A stretch of DNA of 64,000 nt from Flavobacterium soyangense (GCF_015277675.1 NZ_JADHEC010000007.1:55069-119068); one strand, 5' to 3'. Numbered from the stretch's first letter, positions 1-9,050 are shown. Translations and numbers: made by a program. Notes: generated from the letters alone by a model not told the origin.

Positions 1-2
1 AT

Positions 3-1460
3 TATATGATGGCGGATTTTGCTCTAAACAAAAAAGAAAATTCTAAAGGAGTTTATGGAAAAAGAACCACTTTCTTTAGAGACCATAAATTCAACAACGA
101 AAAGCCAGAGAAATTTTACAAAGAGGATGTGAATTATTATGACAAAGAAGTCTATAATAAATCAGAAGATTATTGGCAGGAAAACCGATTCGAAAATTTA
201 ACCAAAGACGAAAAAGGGATTTATAAAATGCTCGACACCCTTCAAACCGTTAAGAAATTCCAAAACATCTATAATTTAGTCCAGATTTTTGACAGTGGTT
301 ACATTCATCACGGTAATTTAGATTATGGACCAATTTATTCTTTGATTGGACAAAATTCAGTCGAAGGATTGAGATTGAAAACTGGAGTAAGAACTTATTT
401 TGGCCCCAATGATCCTTGGCGATTACAAACTTATATTGCTTATGGATTAGTAGATGATAAGGTCAAATATGGAGTAACCGGAAAATGGATTGTTGAGCCT
501 AAAAATAGAGTTATTATTGCAGCCGGAAATCGAAGGGATATTGAACAAATTGGGGCGTCTCTCACCACTACAAATGATATATTGGGACGCAGTAACGCTT
601 CCTCAGGATTATTGACTTTTGGCAGCAACAATAAACTGACAAATGTCAATTTGAGTAATGTTCAGGTTGAAATTGAACCATTAAAAAATCTAACATTTGG
701 AGCTGGTGTCACTTACAGAACTTTAATATCGGCTAGTCCTGAATTTAGCTTGGATTATTATACAGATTTATCACAGACAACCATAAAAAGTCAAGTAAAA
801 CAATCTGAATTTAATCTCAAGGTTGAATATACTCCAAACAGAAAACCTATTGGTTTCTCAGTCGAAAGATATAATACAGACAGTCCTTTTACCAGTCTTT
901 TTCTGACCTACAGTCAAGGATTCAAAGGATTGCTTTCAAGTGATTTTGAGTATAAAAAACTACAGCTTTATTATAAGCAACCCATCATTATTGGACCATT
1001 GGGACGCTCAGATATTACAGTTGAAATGGGGAAAACATTTGGATATGTTCCGTTAGGATTAATAAGTGTTGTGCCTGGAAATCAATCTCTTTTTGACATT
1101 TCAAATACTTTTAGCAATCTTCAATATTACGAATTTGTTTCAGACCAATATGTGACTTTAAAGTGGAATCACGACTTTCAAGGACGATTTTTTGCCAGAA
1201 TTCCTTTTATGCGAAAACTAAATTGGCGTGAAAACATTGGTATAAAATCAGTTTACGGAACAGTTTCGAATGAAAACAGAACGATAAATGCTTCGGGATT
1301 AGTTTACAATGCTCCTGATAAAGTGTATTGGGAATATAGCACAGGAATTGGAAATATCTTCAAATTTTTCCGTGTTGATTTTTCGTGGAGAGGCAATTAT
1401 TTAAATATCCCCAATGCCAATAAATTTGCCACTAAAATCTCCTATGGTTTTTATTTTTAA
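3..1460 (+). CDS. DUF5686-family outer-membrane protein, C-terminal part (5' end outside window)
   Basis: The frame is already open at the first complete codon, so this is the 3' portion of a longer gene; family members are usually about 800 residues. The visible 485 residues begin with a soluble charged stretch and continue as alternating amphipathic strands rich in Tyr, Phe and Gly, as in an outer-membrane beta-barrel. The protein ends in the aromatic tail YGFYF, consistent with a BAM recognition signal. Full-length relatives carry an N-terminal carboxypeptidase-regulatory-like domain, which is not visible here. The glycosylase start follows three bases after the stop, so the two genes are probably co-transcribed. 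The exact role of the family is not known to me; assignment rests on overall resemblance. Confidence 0.8.
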   Translation, partial: YMMADFALNKKENSKGVYGKRTTFFRDHKFNNEKPEKFYKEDVNYYDKEVYNKSEDYWQENRFENLTKDEKGIYKMLDTLQTVKKFQNIYNLVQIFDSGYIHHGNLDYGPIYSLIGQNSVEGLRLKTGVRTYFGPNDPWRLQTYIAYGLVDDKVKYGVTGKWIVEPKNRVIIAAGNRRDIEQIGASLTTTNDILGRSNASSGLLTFGSNNKLTNVNLSNVQVEIEPLKNLTFGAGVTYRTLISASPEFSLDYYTDLSQTTIKSQVKQSEFNLKVEYTPNRKPIGFSVERYNTDSPFTSLFLTYSQGFKGLLSSDFEYKKLQLYYKQPIIIGPLGRSDITVEMGKTFGYVPLGLISVVPGNQSLFDISNTFSNLQYYEFVSDQYVTLKWNHDFQGRFFARIPFMRKLNWRENIGIKSVYGTVSNENRTINASGLVYNAPDKVYWEYSTGIGNIFKFFRVDFSWRGNYLNIPNANKFATKISYGFYF

Positions 1461-1463
1461 TAC

Positions 1464-2066
1464 GTGCAAGAAGCTGTCAAATATCTTTTAGAAAAAGACA
1501 ATATTTTCAATCATATTATTGATAAATATGGTTTGCCGATGATTCCAAAAAGACCCCAGGGTTTAGAAACCTTGGTGTTATTAATTCTCGAACAACAGGT
1601 TTCAATAGATTCTGCCAAAGCAACTTTTTTAAAACTAAAAGCCAAAGAAATAAACTTTCAACCGGAATCATTGTTTGCTTTTTCAGATGAAGAGTATAGG
1701 AATATTGGCGTAAGTTGTCAAAAAACTTCTTATATAAAAGCATTGTCCCATTCGATAATCAATAATCAAATTGATATAGAAAGTTTTGCAACTAAATCTG
1801 CTCAACAAGTTCGCGAAGAATTAATCAAAATTAAGGGAATTGGCAATTGGACCATAGATGTTTATTTAATGTTTTCACTTCAGGCACCAGATATAATTCC
1901 GCTTGGCGATATTGCGGTAGTAAATACAATAAAAGAGTTACTTGATATTCATGACAAGCAAGAAATGGAAATTTATGTTTCAAAATGGAGTCCGTATCGC
2001 TCTGTTGCCACTTTTCTTTTGTGGCATTACTATTTGCAAAAAAGAAATAGAACCATTACTTATTAA
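1464..2066 (+). CDS. HhH-GPD DNA glycosylase, AlkA-like (DNA-3-methyladenine glycosylase II type)
   Basis: A 200-residue base-excision-repair glycosylase that should remove alkylated purines. The helix-hairpin-helix is visible as IKGIGNWTIDVYLM near residues 122-135, and the expected catalytic Asp lies in PLGDIAVVN about 20 residues later, the usual spacing in AlkA/HhH-GPD enzymes. There is no C-terminal FeS Cys cluster, which argues against MutY or Nth. It lacks the N-terminal domain of E. coli AlkA, like many short bacterial homologues. The start is GTG three bases after the preceding stop; no better ATG lies upstream. Substrate range cannot be read from the sequence. Confidence 0.88.
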   Translation: MQEAVKYLLEKDNIFNHIIDKYGLPMIPKRPQGLETLVLLILEQQVSIDSAKATFLKLKAKEINFQPESLFAFSDEEYRNIGVSCQKTSYIKALSHSIINNQIDIESFATKSAQQVREELIKIKGIGNWTIDVYLMFSLQAPDIIPLGDIAVVNTIKELLDIHDKQEMEIYVSKWSPYRSVATFLLWHYYLQKRNRTITY

Positions 2067-2113
2067 TGTGTTGTATTATTAACATTTAACCAATAGATAA
2101 TACCTGATTTTTA

Positions 2114-2143
2114 TTGTAAAAATGTATGCTTTGCTTACTTTTG
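2114..2143 (+). promoter_or_regulatory. Promoter of ppa
   Basis: An exact match to the Bacteroidota sigma-A pattern: TTG at 2114-2116, a 19-base spacer, and TACTTTTG at 2136-2143. It lies about 30 bases before the ppa ATG. Confidence 0.75.
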
Positions 2144-2173
2144 CAAGCGTAATTAAAAAATATATAAAAAGTA

Positions 2174-2704
2174 ATGACTGCAGACAGAAAAAAAACTTTC
2201 GATGTTTTAATCGAAATACCAAGAGGAAGTAGAAATAAATACGAATATGATTTCAAAATAAAAAGGATGCGTTTTGACAGAATGTTATTCTCGTCAATGA
2301 TGTATCCTGCTGATTACGGATTTATACCAGAAACATTGGCTCTAGACGGTGACCCATTGGACGTTTTAGTTTTAATTAATGAACCCACTTTTCCAGGATG
2401 TGTAATGGAAGTAAAACCAATTGGTGTTTTTCACATGGCTGACGATAAAGGACCAGACGAAAAAATAATTTGTGTACCAGTATCAGATCCAATCTGGAAT
2501 TCTTTAGAAAATTTATCAGATGTTAATCCGCATTTATTAAAAGAAATCGAACATTTCTTTCAGGTTTATAAAGATCTTGAACACAAGGTGGTCGATGTAG
2601 AAGGCTGGGGAGATATAAACGAAGCATTCGGTATTATAGAAGAATGTACCAAGCGTTTTGAAGAAATCGAAAACAAACCAAAAGGATTGTTTAGTATAAA
2701 ATAA
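2174..2704 (+). CDS. ppa: Soluble inorganic pyrophosphatase (family I)
   Basis: A 176-residue cytosolic enzyme that hydrolyses PPi to two phosphates and so pulls biosynthetic reactions forward. The family I active site is clear: YPADYGFIP followed by LDGDPLDVLVL carries the metal-binding Asp residues, and a second cluster DDKGPDEKI follows. Length matches the bacterial family. It has its own promoter and is separated from the next gene by a strong terminator. The neighbour hppA encodes the membrane pyrophosphatase, so the two PPi-consuming enzymes sit together but appear to be independent transcription units. Confidence 0.97.
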   Translation: MTADRKKTFDVLIEIPRGSRNKYEYDFKIKRMRFDRMLFSSMMYPADYGFIPETLALDGDPLDVLVLINEPTFPGCVMEVKPIGVFHMADDKGPDEKIICVPVSDPIWNSLENLSDVNPHLLKEIEHFFQVYKDLEHKVVDVEGWGDINEAFGIIEECTKRFEEIENKPKGLFSIK

Positions 2705-2730
2705 TTTTTTACCAAAATTTTTATCAAAAA

Positions 2731-2762
2731 AGCAATATTCTGTATAGAATATTGCTTTTTTA
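2731..2762 (+). terminator. Rho-independent terminator after ppa
   Basis: A perfect 11-bp stem (2731-2741 with 2746-2756), loop GTAT, followed by a T run. An in-frame TTG at 2752 lies inside this hairpin and is therefore not a credible start for hppA. Confidence 0.9.
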
Positions 2763-2777
2763 TTTATTTAGGTTTGT

Positions 2778-2785
2778 TACATTTG
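2778..2785 (+). promoter_or_regulatory. Minus-7 box of the hppA promoter
   Basis: TACATTTG matches TAnnTTTG and lies 30 bases before the hppA ATG, downstream of the ppa terminator. The minus-33 element is weak: TTG at 2752 would leave a 23-base spacer. Confidence 0.55.
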
Positions 2786-2814
2786 TAAAATCAACACTAA
2801 CCAAAAACATTTTT

Positions 2815-5412
2815 ATGAATACAATAATGATTTATGTGCCAATAATATTGGCAATAATTGGATTAGCTTTTATGGCTTTTAAAAGAGCCTGGGTTTTAAA
2901 ACAGGATGCTGGAGATGGAAAAATGAAAGAGATTTCAGAATATATCCACGAGGGTGCACTGGCTTTTCTTAATGCAGAATATAGATTATTGACAATATTT
3001 GTGGTTTTGGCAAGTGTTGTTTTGGCTGGGATTACGTTTATACCAGGAACTTCCACGCATTTATTAATTGTTGTTGCTTTTATTTTTGGAGCAATTTTCT
3101 CGGCTTTGGCTGGAAATTTGGGTATGAAAATAGCAACAAAAACAAATGTTAGGACAACGCAAGCCGCCAGAACAAGTTTGCCAAAAGCACTTCAAGTTTC
3201 TTTTGGTGGCGGAACGGTTATGGGATTAGGTGTTGCGGGATTGGCTGTTTTAGGGCTTACAGGTTTTTTTATTTTATTTTATTTTATATATATGGGCGGA
3301 GTTTGGACTTCATCCGAAGACATGACTACTGTTCTGGAAACATTAGCTGGTTTTTCTCTTGGAGCCGAATCTATTGCTTTGTTTGCACGTGTTGGAGGTG
3401 GAATTTATACAAAAGCTGCCGATGTTGGAGCTGATTTAGTGGGTAAAGTTGAAGCAGGAATTCCTGAAGATGATCCAAGAAATCCTGCTACAATTGCAGA
3501 TAATGTTGGTGATAACGTGGGTGACGTTGCAGGAATGGGTGCTGATTTATTCGGTTCTTATGTAGCAACAGTTCTTGCTACGATGGTTCTTGGAAACTAT
3601 GTAATTAAAGATATGGGTGGTAACATTCAAGATGCCTTTGGTGGAATTGGACCTATTTTATTGCCAATGGCTATTGCTGGTTTCGGAATATTGTCCTCTA
3701 TCATTGGAACAATGTTTGTTAAAATTACTGATAATGATGCTAAAGAAGCACAAGTACAAAGAGCATTAAATTTTGGAAACTGGATTTCTATTATACTGAC
3801 AGCTATTGCTTGTTTTTTATTAATTAAATATATGTTGCCTTCAACAATGAAAATGAATTTCTTTGGTGAAGGAATAAAAGAAATTTCTTCAATGAGAGTT
3901 TTCTATGCTTCAATCGTAGGATTGGTAGTTGGTGCAATTATCTCATCAGTTACTGAATATTACACTGGTTTGGGAACAAAACCAGTATTGGCAATTGTTG
4001 CAAAATCTTCAACTGGAGCAGGAACTAACATTATTGCTGGTTTATCAACAGGTATGATTTCTACATTTCCAAAAGTGCTTGTATTAGCTGCTGCAATTTG
4101 GATTTCTTATTCTTTTGCAGGTTTTTACGGAGTTGCCCTTGCTGCATCTGCAATGATGGCTACAACGGCTATGCAATTAGCAATTGATGCTTTCGGACCA
4201 ATATCTGACAATGCTGGTGGAATTGCCGAAATGAGTGAATTGCCAAAAGAAGTTCGTACAAGAACTGATATTTTGGATTCAGTTGGAAACACAACTGCTG
4301 CAACCGGAAAAGGATTTGCAATTGCTTCGGCTGCATTAACATCTCTAGGTTTGTTTGCTGCTTATGTAACTTTCACAGGAATCGACGGAATCAATATCTT
4401 CAAAGCACCCGTTTTATCAATGTTATTCGTAGGTGCAATGATACCAGTAGTTTTCTCTGCATTGGTAATGAATTCTGTTGGAAAAGCCGCAATGGATATG
4501 GTGAATGAAGTTCGTCGTCAGTTTAGGGAAATACCTGGAATTATGGAAGGAACGGGAAAACCTGAATATGCAAAATGTGTCGATATTTCTACAAAAGCCG
4601 CTTTACACGAAATGATATTGCCAGGAATTTTGACAATTGGTTTTCCTATTGGAATTGTATTGCTAGGTAAATTTGTTTATATGGGTGATGCCATTGCAAA
4701 CTCTATGGTTGCTGAAATGTTAGGTGGATATATGGCTGGAGTTACTGTTTCAGGTGTAGTTTGGGCTATTTTTCAAAACAATGCCGGTGGTGCTTGGGAT
4801 AATGCAAAAAAATCTTTTGAAGCTGGAGTTTTAGTTGATGGAGCAATGAGTTTTAAAGGGTCTGATGCTCATAAAGCCGCGGTTACTGGAGATACTGTTG
4901 GAGACCCATTCAAAGACACTTCTGGACCGTCAATGAATATCTTGATTAAATTAACGTGTTTGATTGGATTAGTAATTGCTCCGATTTTAGGAAACGGAAA
5001 TCCTACTAATGAATTCAATAAATTCGGTAAAATGGAGATGATAATACAATCAAGACGTCCAATGATAAACGTAAAAGATGCAATGCCTATTGGTAAATGT
5101 GACCTGTCAAAATGTGCCACAATGAGCAAAGATGAATGTGCTAAAATGTGTGATTCCATAGGATGTACTCCAGCGCAAAAAGAAATGTGTATGTCACATT
5201 ACGATGCAAATGGAAAGTTCATTGCTACTGAAGGTGAAAAAGCATGTTGTGCTAAAAAAAGGATGAATGATAAAAATATTAAAGTTGAAATCATCAATAC
5301 TAACGGAAAAGCAAAAGCTACGGTAACCAATTCTGAAAAAGGAAATGCAAACGTTCAGGTTTTTGAAGGTTCATTGGAAGAAGTAAAAGCGAAAGTTGAA
5401 GCTTTGAAATAG
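2815..5412 (+). CDS. hppA: Membrane-bound ion-pumping pyrophosphatase (K+-dependent type) with Cys-rich C-terminal tail
   Basis: An 865-residue polytopic membrane protein that couples PPi hydrolysis to Na+ and/or H+ export. The substrate-site motifs are present: [11 protein letters not shown] and [20 protein letters not shown] (about residues 228-247). [10 protein letters not shown] near residue 491 carries Ala and Gly where K+-independent enzymes have Lys and Thr, so this is the K+-dependent class. The ATG at 2815 was chosen because upstream in-frame codons lie in the ppa terminator and promoter. The pump core ends near residue 735. A further 115 residues follow, starting with eight Cys in about 60 residues (GKC, SKC, DEC, KMC, GC, EMC, ACC), then a charged tail. 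In known M-PPases the C-terminus faces the extracytoplasmic side. Confidence 0.95.
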   Translation: MNTIMIYVPIILAIIGLAFMAFKRAWVLKQDAGDGKMKEISEYIHEGALAFLNAEYRLLTIFVVLASVVLAGITFIPGTSTHLLIVVAFIFGAIFSALAGNLGMKIATKTNVRTTQAARTSLPKALQVSFGGGTVMGLGVAGLAVLGLTGFFILFYFIYMGGVWTSSEDMTTVLETLAGFSLGAESIALFARVGGGIYTKAADVGADLVGKVEAGIPEDDPRNPATIADNVGDNVGDVAGMGADLFGSYVATVLATMVLGNYVIKDMGGNIQDAFGGIGPILLPMAIAGFGILSSIIGTMFVKITDNDAKEAQVQRALNFGNWISIILTAIACFLLIKYMLPSTMKMNFFGEGIKEISSMRVFYASIVGLVVGAIISSVTEYYTGLGTKPVLAIVAKSSTGAGTNIIAGLSTGMISTFPKVLVLAAAIWISYSFAGFYGVALAASAMMATTAMQLAIDAFGPISDNAGGIAEMSELPKEVRTRTDILDSVGNTTAATGKGFAIASAALTSLGLFAAYVTFTGIDGINIFKAPVLSMLFVGAMIPVVFSALVMNSVGKAAMDMVNEVRRQFREIPGIMEGTGKPEYAKCVDISTKAALHEMILPGILTIGFPIGIVLLGKFVYMGDAIANSMVAEMLGGYMAGVTVSGVVWAIFQNNAGGAWDNAKKSFEAGVLVDGAMSFKGSDAHKAAVTGDTVGDPFKDTSGPSMNILIKLTCLIGLVIAPILGNGNPTNEFNKFGKMEMIIQSRRPMINVKDAMPIGKCDLSKCATMSKDECAKMCDSIGCTPAQKEMCMSHYDANGKFIATEGEKACCAKKRMNDKNIKVEIINTNGKAKATVTNSEKGNANVQVFEGSLEEVKAKVEALK

Positions 5413-5439
5413 TAATTTCTGTTCTATAATTACATAAAA

Positions 5440-5471
5440 ATGCCTCGCAATTATTGCGAGGCATTTTTTTT
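5440..5471 (+). terminator. Terminator after hppA (possibly bidirectional with dnk)
   Basis: Stem TGCCTCGCAA (5441-5450) and TTGCGAGGCA (5454-5463) around a 3-base loop, with a T run after it and an A run before it. It can therefore serve both convergent genes. Confidence 0.9.
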
Positions 5472-5499
5472 ATTTTAGTTATTTATTAAAATTTGTGTC

Positions 5500-6114
5500 T
5501 TAAAACAACCCGTTCAATTCTGCGTCAATTTTATTGATAATCATTCCTAAATCTTCTGGATTATCCACAAAATTAATGTTGTCCACGTCAATAATTAGTA
5601 ATTTTCCTTTGGTATAAGTCTGGATCCAAGCCTCATAACGCTCATTTAATCGGTTGAGGTAATCGATAGAAATGGTATTTTCATATTCACGACCGCGTTT
5701 GTGAATTTGGCTTACTAAATTGGGGATGGAACTTCTTAAATAGATAAGCATATCGGGAGCTTCAACCTTGGATTCCATTAATTCAAATAATGAAGAATAG
5801 TTTTGAAAATCACGGTTAGTCATCAAGCCCATAGCGTGAAGATTGGGAGCAAAAATATTAGCATCTTCATAAATGGTTCTGTCTTGAATGATTTTTTTTC
5901 CGCTTTCACGAATTTGAAGCACTTGACGAAAACGACTATTCAAGAAATAAATCTGTAAATTAAATGACCAACGTTCCATTTGGTGATAAAAATCGTCCAA
6001 ATAAGGATTGTCAACCACGTCTTCAAAATGCGGTTCCCATTTAAAATGTTTTGCTAATAAACGTGTCAAAGTTGTTTTTCCTGCGCCTATATTTCCTGCT
6101 ACTGCTATGTGCAT
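5500..6114 (-). CDS. Deoxynucleoside kinase (dNK/dAK family)
   Basis: A 204-residue salvage enzyme that phosphorylates deoxynucleosides with ATP. The P-loop GNIGAGKTT is at residues 7-15. A DRT-type motif followed by YEDANIF provides the catalytic Asp/Arg region, and a lid-like KRGREYE segment lies near residue 140. Size and motifs match the deoxyadenosine/deoxyguanosine kinase family; which base is preferred cannot be told by eye. Its start overlaps the stop of the upstream gene by one base (TAATG), indicating translational coupling. Confidence 0.93.
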   Translation of the reverse strand: MHIAVAGNIGAGKTTLTRLLAKHFKWEPHFEDVVDNPYLDDFYHQMERWSFNLQIYFLNSRFRQVLQIRESGKKIIQDRTIYEDANIFAPNLHAMGLMTNRDFQNYSSLFELMESKVEAPDMLIYLRSSIPNLVSQIHKRGREYENTISIDYLNRLNERYEAWIQTYTKGKLLIIDVDNINFVDNPEDLGMIINKIDAELNGLF

Positions 6115-6908
6115 TATGGTATCGTGATTTTATAATTTATAATTTCCTGATTGGTAAAAATAGACAAAATTTGGTCTTTGTAGTAGAAATTTTTAAATGA
6201 TTTTTCCACATTTTCAATCGTATAAATACTGTTCTTGCTTAAATCCTGAAGATGTAATTTTCCGTCTTTCGAAAAAACCAAAACTTGGTTTGCGATAACC
6301 TGAATTTGGTCAAAATCAGTAACTTTTCCCAAAGTAGAAACTTTTCCAAAGACATCACAAGAATACCAATTCAATTTGTCATCAATCCATTGAAAAGTAT
6401 TGAAATCAGAAGAATAATATTTTAAATTTCCTTGAAAAGAAGGTGTTATTGATTGGTATGTATTTTTTAAATAGTCAAAAAGTCCAATTTGTTGTGATAG
6501 ACTATTGTAAATCCAAAGTCTGTTTTGAGATGCAATTCCCGTTGCCACTGCAAGTATTGGAGTGTTATTTTCAGAAAAATTGATTTTTTGAGTTTCACTC
6601 AATTGATTGTCCAATGTCACAATGGTGTTGAAATTTTCATAAAACAAAACAATTTTCATTGGATTTTGTATTTCAACTTTTGTGATTTTACCTAAAGAAA
6701 GGTTTTTATATTGCCACAATTCCTCCTTATGCTTCTTAAAGAAAATATTGTTTTTAATGTAATACAAGTTTTCCATACCATCAAAACCAACAAATGTATC
6801 GGCTTCGATTTTCTGGGTCGAAATAAGTTGTGCTTTCAGACTTTGCTCTTGCGAAAAAGCAGAAACTAAAGGCAATATTAAAAGCAGAAGAATTAGTTTT
6901 TTACTCAT
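6114..6908 (-). CDS. Exported protein of unknown function, upstream partner of the deoxynucleoside kinase
   Basis: 264 residues with a clear N-terminal signal peptide (MSKKLILLLLILPLVSAFSQ), so it is probably periplasmic or outer-membrane associated. The rest is a series of short beta-strand blades (for example GKVSTLGKVTDF and KDGKLHLQDLSKNSIYTIE) that suggest a beta-propeller-like fold. I do not recognise a named domain. It is first in a two-gene minus-strand unit with the deoxynucleoside kinase. The shared stop/start implies co-expression rather than a shared biochemical role. Confidence 0.8.
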   Translation of the reverse strand: MSKKLILLLLILPLVSAFSQEQSLKAQLISTQKIEADTFVGFDGMENLYYIKNNIFFKKHKEELWQYKNLSLGKITKVEIQNPMKIVLFYENFNTIVTLDNQLSETQKINFSENNTPILAVATGIASQNRLWIYNSLSQQIGLFDYLKNTYQSITPSFQGNLKYYSSDFNTFQWIDDKLNWYSCDVFGKVSTLGKVTDFDQIQVIANQVLVFSKDGKLHLQDLSKNSIYTIENVEKSFKNFYYKDQILSIFTNQEIINYKITIP

Positions 6909-7011
6909 ACTGTTTACTCAAACTTTGTAAATCGTGATATCCGATTTTCCGGAAAGCTAAATTACAAAAAATTAATGAAAGAGTTTGTCCTTACAGATAA
7001 TCCAAAAACTA

Positions 7012-7045
7012 AAAAGCCTGACTAATAAATTTTAGTTAGGCTTTT
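7012..7045 (-). terminator. Terminator of metK
   Basis: A 12-bp stem (AAGCCTGACTAA with TTAGTTAGGCTT, one G-U pair). It is bordered by A residues on the left, which read as a T run on the minus strand, and lies just after the metK stop. Confidence 0.8.
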
Positions 7046-7075
7046 ATATTTCTTTGCGAATTTTGCACTTAAACT

Positions 7076-8326
7076 CTATAATCCAAAAGCAACTTTCACT
7101 TGATCAACAAAATCTAATTTTTCCCAAGTAAACAATTCAACTGTAACAGTTTTTTCGATTCCTCCCGGAGCAGAAAACGTTTTTGTCACTGTTTCTGGAG
7201 TACGCCCCATATGGCCGTAAGCAGCAGTTTCGCTATAAATCGGGTTTCTTAACTTTAAACGTTGCTCAATAAAATAAGGACGCATATCAAAAAGAGATTC
7301 CACTTTTTTGGCGATTTCTCCATTGGTCAAATTTACTTTTGAAGTGCCATAAGTTTCAATAAAAATTCCCATCGGTTTTGCAACACCAATAGCATATGAA
7401 ACCTGAACTAAAATCTCATCGGCAACACCAGCTGCAACTAGGTTTTTAGCAATGTGACGTGTTGCATAAGCGGCACTTCTGTCTACTTTACTTGGATCTT
7501 TTCCTGAGAAAGCTCCTCCGCCGTGAGCACCTTTTCCGCCGTAAGTGTCAACAATAATTTTTCTTCCAGTCAATCCTGTATCTCCGTGAGGTCCGCCAAT
7601 AACGAATTTCCCGGTTGGATTAATATGATAGGTAATTTTATCGTTGAATAAATGAGCATATTGTGGATTGTTTTTGATGATTCTTGGAATCAAAACACCA
7701 ACTAAATCACTTTTGATTTTTGCCAACATCGCAGCTTCTTCATCAAAATCATCGTGTTGAGTCGAAATAACAATGGCATCAATGCGAGATGGTTTGTTGT
7801 CATCGTCATATTCTAAAGTTACCTGTGATTTTGCATCTGGACGCAAATAAGTAATTTCATTGTTTTCACGACGTATAACCGCCAATTCCTGCAATAATTT
7901 ATGGGATAAATCCAAAGCCAAAGGCATAAGATTTTCAGTTTCATTGGTTGCATAACCAAACATCATTCCTTGGTCACCAGCACCTTGCTCTTCTTTACTT
8001 GCTCTGTCAACACCTTGATTGATATCGGCAGATTGTTCGTGAATTGCCGAAAGAACGCCACAAGAATTAGCTTCAAACATATATTCGCTCTTAGTGTAAC
8101 CAATTTTCTTGATGACATCTCTCGCTATAGTTTGAACATCTAAATAAGTTTCAGATTTCACTTCGCCCGCCAAGACTACTAAGCCAGTTGTTACCAATGT
8201 TTCACAAGCTACTTTTGACTCAGGGTCAAATGCCAAAAAATTATCAATTAATGCGTCTGAGATTTGATCAGCTACTTTGTCTGGATGTCCTTCACTCACT
8301 GATTCTGACGTAAATAAATAAGCCAT
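7076..8326 (-). CDS. metK: S-adenosylmethionine synthase
   Basis: A 416-residue cytosolic enzyme making SAM from methionine and ATP. Signature motifs are GHPDK near the N-terminus, [12 protein letters not shown] in the middle and the Gly/Lys loop [20 protein letters not shown]. The ATG at 8326 gives the family-standard N-terminus [17 protein letters not shown]. The frame stays open for 26 more codons upstream, but that stretch is Phe-rich and atypical and lies in the leader. The gene diverges from the metY leader region, so the SAM producer and the sulfhydrylase share one intergenic control region. I see no SAM riboswitch in its own leader. Confidence 0.97.
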   Translation of the reverse strand: MAYLFTSESVSEGHPDKVADQISDALIDNFLAFDPESKVACETLVTTGLVVLAGEVKSETYLDVQTIARDVIKKIGYTKSEYMFEANSCGVLSAIHEQSADINQGVDRASKEEQGAGDQGMMFGYATNETENLMPLALDLSHKLLQELAVIRRENNEITYLRPDAKSQVTLEYDDDNKPSRIDAIVISTQHDDFDEEAAMLAKIKSDLVGVLIPRIIKNNPQYAHLFNDKITYHINPTGKFVIGGPHGDTGLTGRKIIVDTYGGKGAHGGGAFSGKDPSKVDRSAAYATRHIAKNLVAAGVADEILVQVSYAIGVAKPMGIFIETYGTSKVNLTNGEIAKKVESLFDMRPYFIEQRLKLRNPIYSETAAYGHMGRTPETVTKTFSAPGGIEKTVTVELFTWEKLDFVDQVKVAFGL

Positions 8327-8454
8327 AATAATATAGTTTTTTAAATTAAACGAGAAAAAAAAGGATTGCTGGGAAATACTAAAGAAGGGTTCCTGCTTTA
8401 GCATTTTTTAACGAGGTTGCAATCAGTTCAAATTTTTCCTCTAATATTCGAGTG

Positions 8455-8484
8455 CAAATGTATGAAACCATTTTGAATTGCAAA
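8455..8484 (-). promoter_or_regulatory. Promoter of metK
   Basis: On the minus strand TACATTTG (plus coordinates 8455-8462) is preceded by TTTG (8481-8484) with an 18-base spacer. This leaves a leader of roughly 120 bases before the metK ATG. Confidence 0.65.
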
Positions 8485-8588
8485 TTATTCTTAACTTTTT
8501 TTTGACCTAAAAAATTAAATACAGTATTTTATATTATTATCGATTGTTTAAGGTTTTGTTAACTTGTGTATATTTTTTTTAAATTTAT

Positions 8589-8619
8589 TTGGATTTCTAA
8601 ATAAAAGTTTAGACATTTG
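8589..8619 (+). promoter_or_regulatory. Candidate promoter for the metY leader
   Basis: TTG at 8589-8591, a 20-base spacer and GACATTTG at 8612-8619 (one mismatch to TAnnTTTG). It would start transcription a few bases before the first leader peptide. Confidence 0.45.
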
Positions 8620-8637
8620 TAAAACAAAAGAAAGAAA

Positions 8638-8706
8638 ATGAAATTTAATGTTTGCAATATTTATAAATCGATGCAGGAAAAATCCTGTGGGTCGTTTGTT
8701 GCTTAA
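8638..8706 (+). CDS. Met/Cys leader peptide 1 upstream of metY (22 aa)
   Basis: A 22-codon ORF from ATG 8638 to TAA 8704-8706, after the A-rich stretch AAAGAAA. Besides the initiator it has Met at 12 and Cys at 6 and 17. Codon 12 (8671-8673) immediately precedes a hairpin arm, and codons 17-18 (TGT GGG) form the antiterminator arm described in the next entry. It is followed 27 bases later by an intrinsic terminator, and the first structural gene is the methionine/cysteine enzyme metY. This is the layout of ribosome-mediated attenuation. The peptide itself probably has no function. Confidence 0.6.
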   Translation: MKFNVCNIYKSMQEKSCGSFVA

Positions 8707-8761
8707 ATTTTAAATCAAAATTATATAGCTAAGCCTCCCACAAAACGGGAGGTTTTTTTTT
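8674..8761 (+). promoter_or_regulatory. Transcription attenuator 1 of metY
   Basis: Three competing stems can be drawn. A protector pairs CAGGA (8674-8678) with TCCTG (8683-8687). An antiterminator pairs TGTGGG (8686-8691) with CCCACA (8737-8742). A terminator pairs CCTCCC (8734-8739) with GGGAGG (8747-8752) and is followed by nine T. A ribosome halted at Met codon 12 would cover the protector arm and free TGTGGG for antitermination; completing the peptide would favour termination. The stems are seen in the sequence; the mechanism is inferred. Confidence 0.6.
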
Positions 8762-8793
8762 GAATTATATTAAAAACTAATTACACCTATAAA

Positions 8794-8883
8794 ATGAACA
8801 ACTTAAAACAGAAACAAATGAATTCGTGCAATGTCAAATCAATGATTTGTGCCAATGTAATGATGTGCATTTATGTCTGTTGA
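8794..8883 (+). CDS. Met/Cys-rich leader peptide 2 upstream of metY (29 aa)
   Basis: A 29-codon ORF from ATG 8794 to TGA 8881-8883 lying between two terminators. Met is at positions 1, 9, 17, 23 and 24 and Cys at 12, 19, 25 and 29, so 9 of 29 residues are sulfur amino acids, far above chance. The last sense codon is Cys. It lies 30 bases before a perfect 11-bp terminator and precedes metY. I see no promoter between attenuator 1 and this ORF, so the two leaders are probably in tandem on one transcript. Confidence 0.65.
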   Translation: MNNLKQKQMNSCNVKSMICANVMMCIYVC

Positions 8884-8913
8884 TTCCGAAAGTATAAGTT
8901 TATAACACAACTT

Positions 8914-8955
8914 AAAACCCTTTTGGATATTTCTAAAAGGGTTTTTTGTTTTTTA
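8914..8955 (+). terminator. Intrinsic terminator of attenuator 2, before metY
   Basis: Perfect stem AAAACCCTTTT (8914-8924) with AAAAGGGTTTT (8935-8945), 10-base loop, then T runs. A small competing hairpin (TAAGTT 8895-8900 with AACTTA 8909-8914) touches only its first base. AACTTA also occurs at 8800-8805 in the leader ORF, within a 12-base direct repeat. I could not identify a convincing antiterminator by eye. Confidence 0.85.
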
Positions 8956-9050
8956 TGTCCCCAATTCGAGTCATTTATAAATTAAATAAAAACAAAACTG
9001 AAATGAAATCAGTTTAAAGTCTAAAATCAAATCTAAAAATTAAAGAAATT

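Noticed and set aside
2752..2814. Longer hppA reading frame from a TTG
   Set aside because: The TTG lies in the ppa terminator hairpin and upstream of the hppA promoter box.
8327..8404. 26-codon N-terminal extension of metK
   Set aside because: Not found in the family, Phe/Ser/Gln-rich, and the standard MAYLFTSES start is intact. It contains no sulfur amino acids beyond the initiator, so it is not a Met leader either.
8957..9019. 20-codon ORF between attenuator 2 and metY, considered as a third leader
   Set aside because: No Cys, only one internal Met, and no terminator after it.
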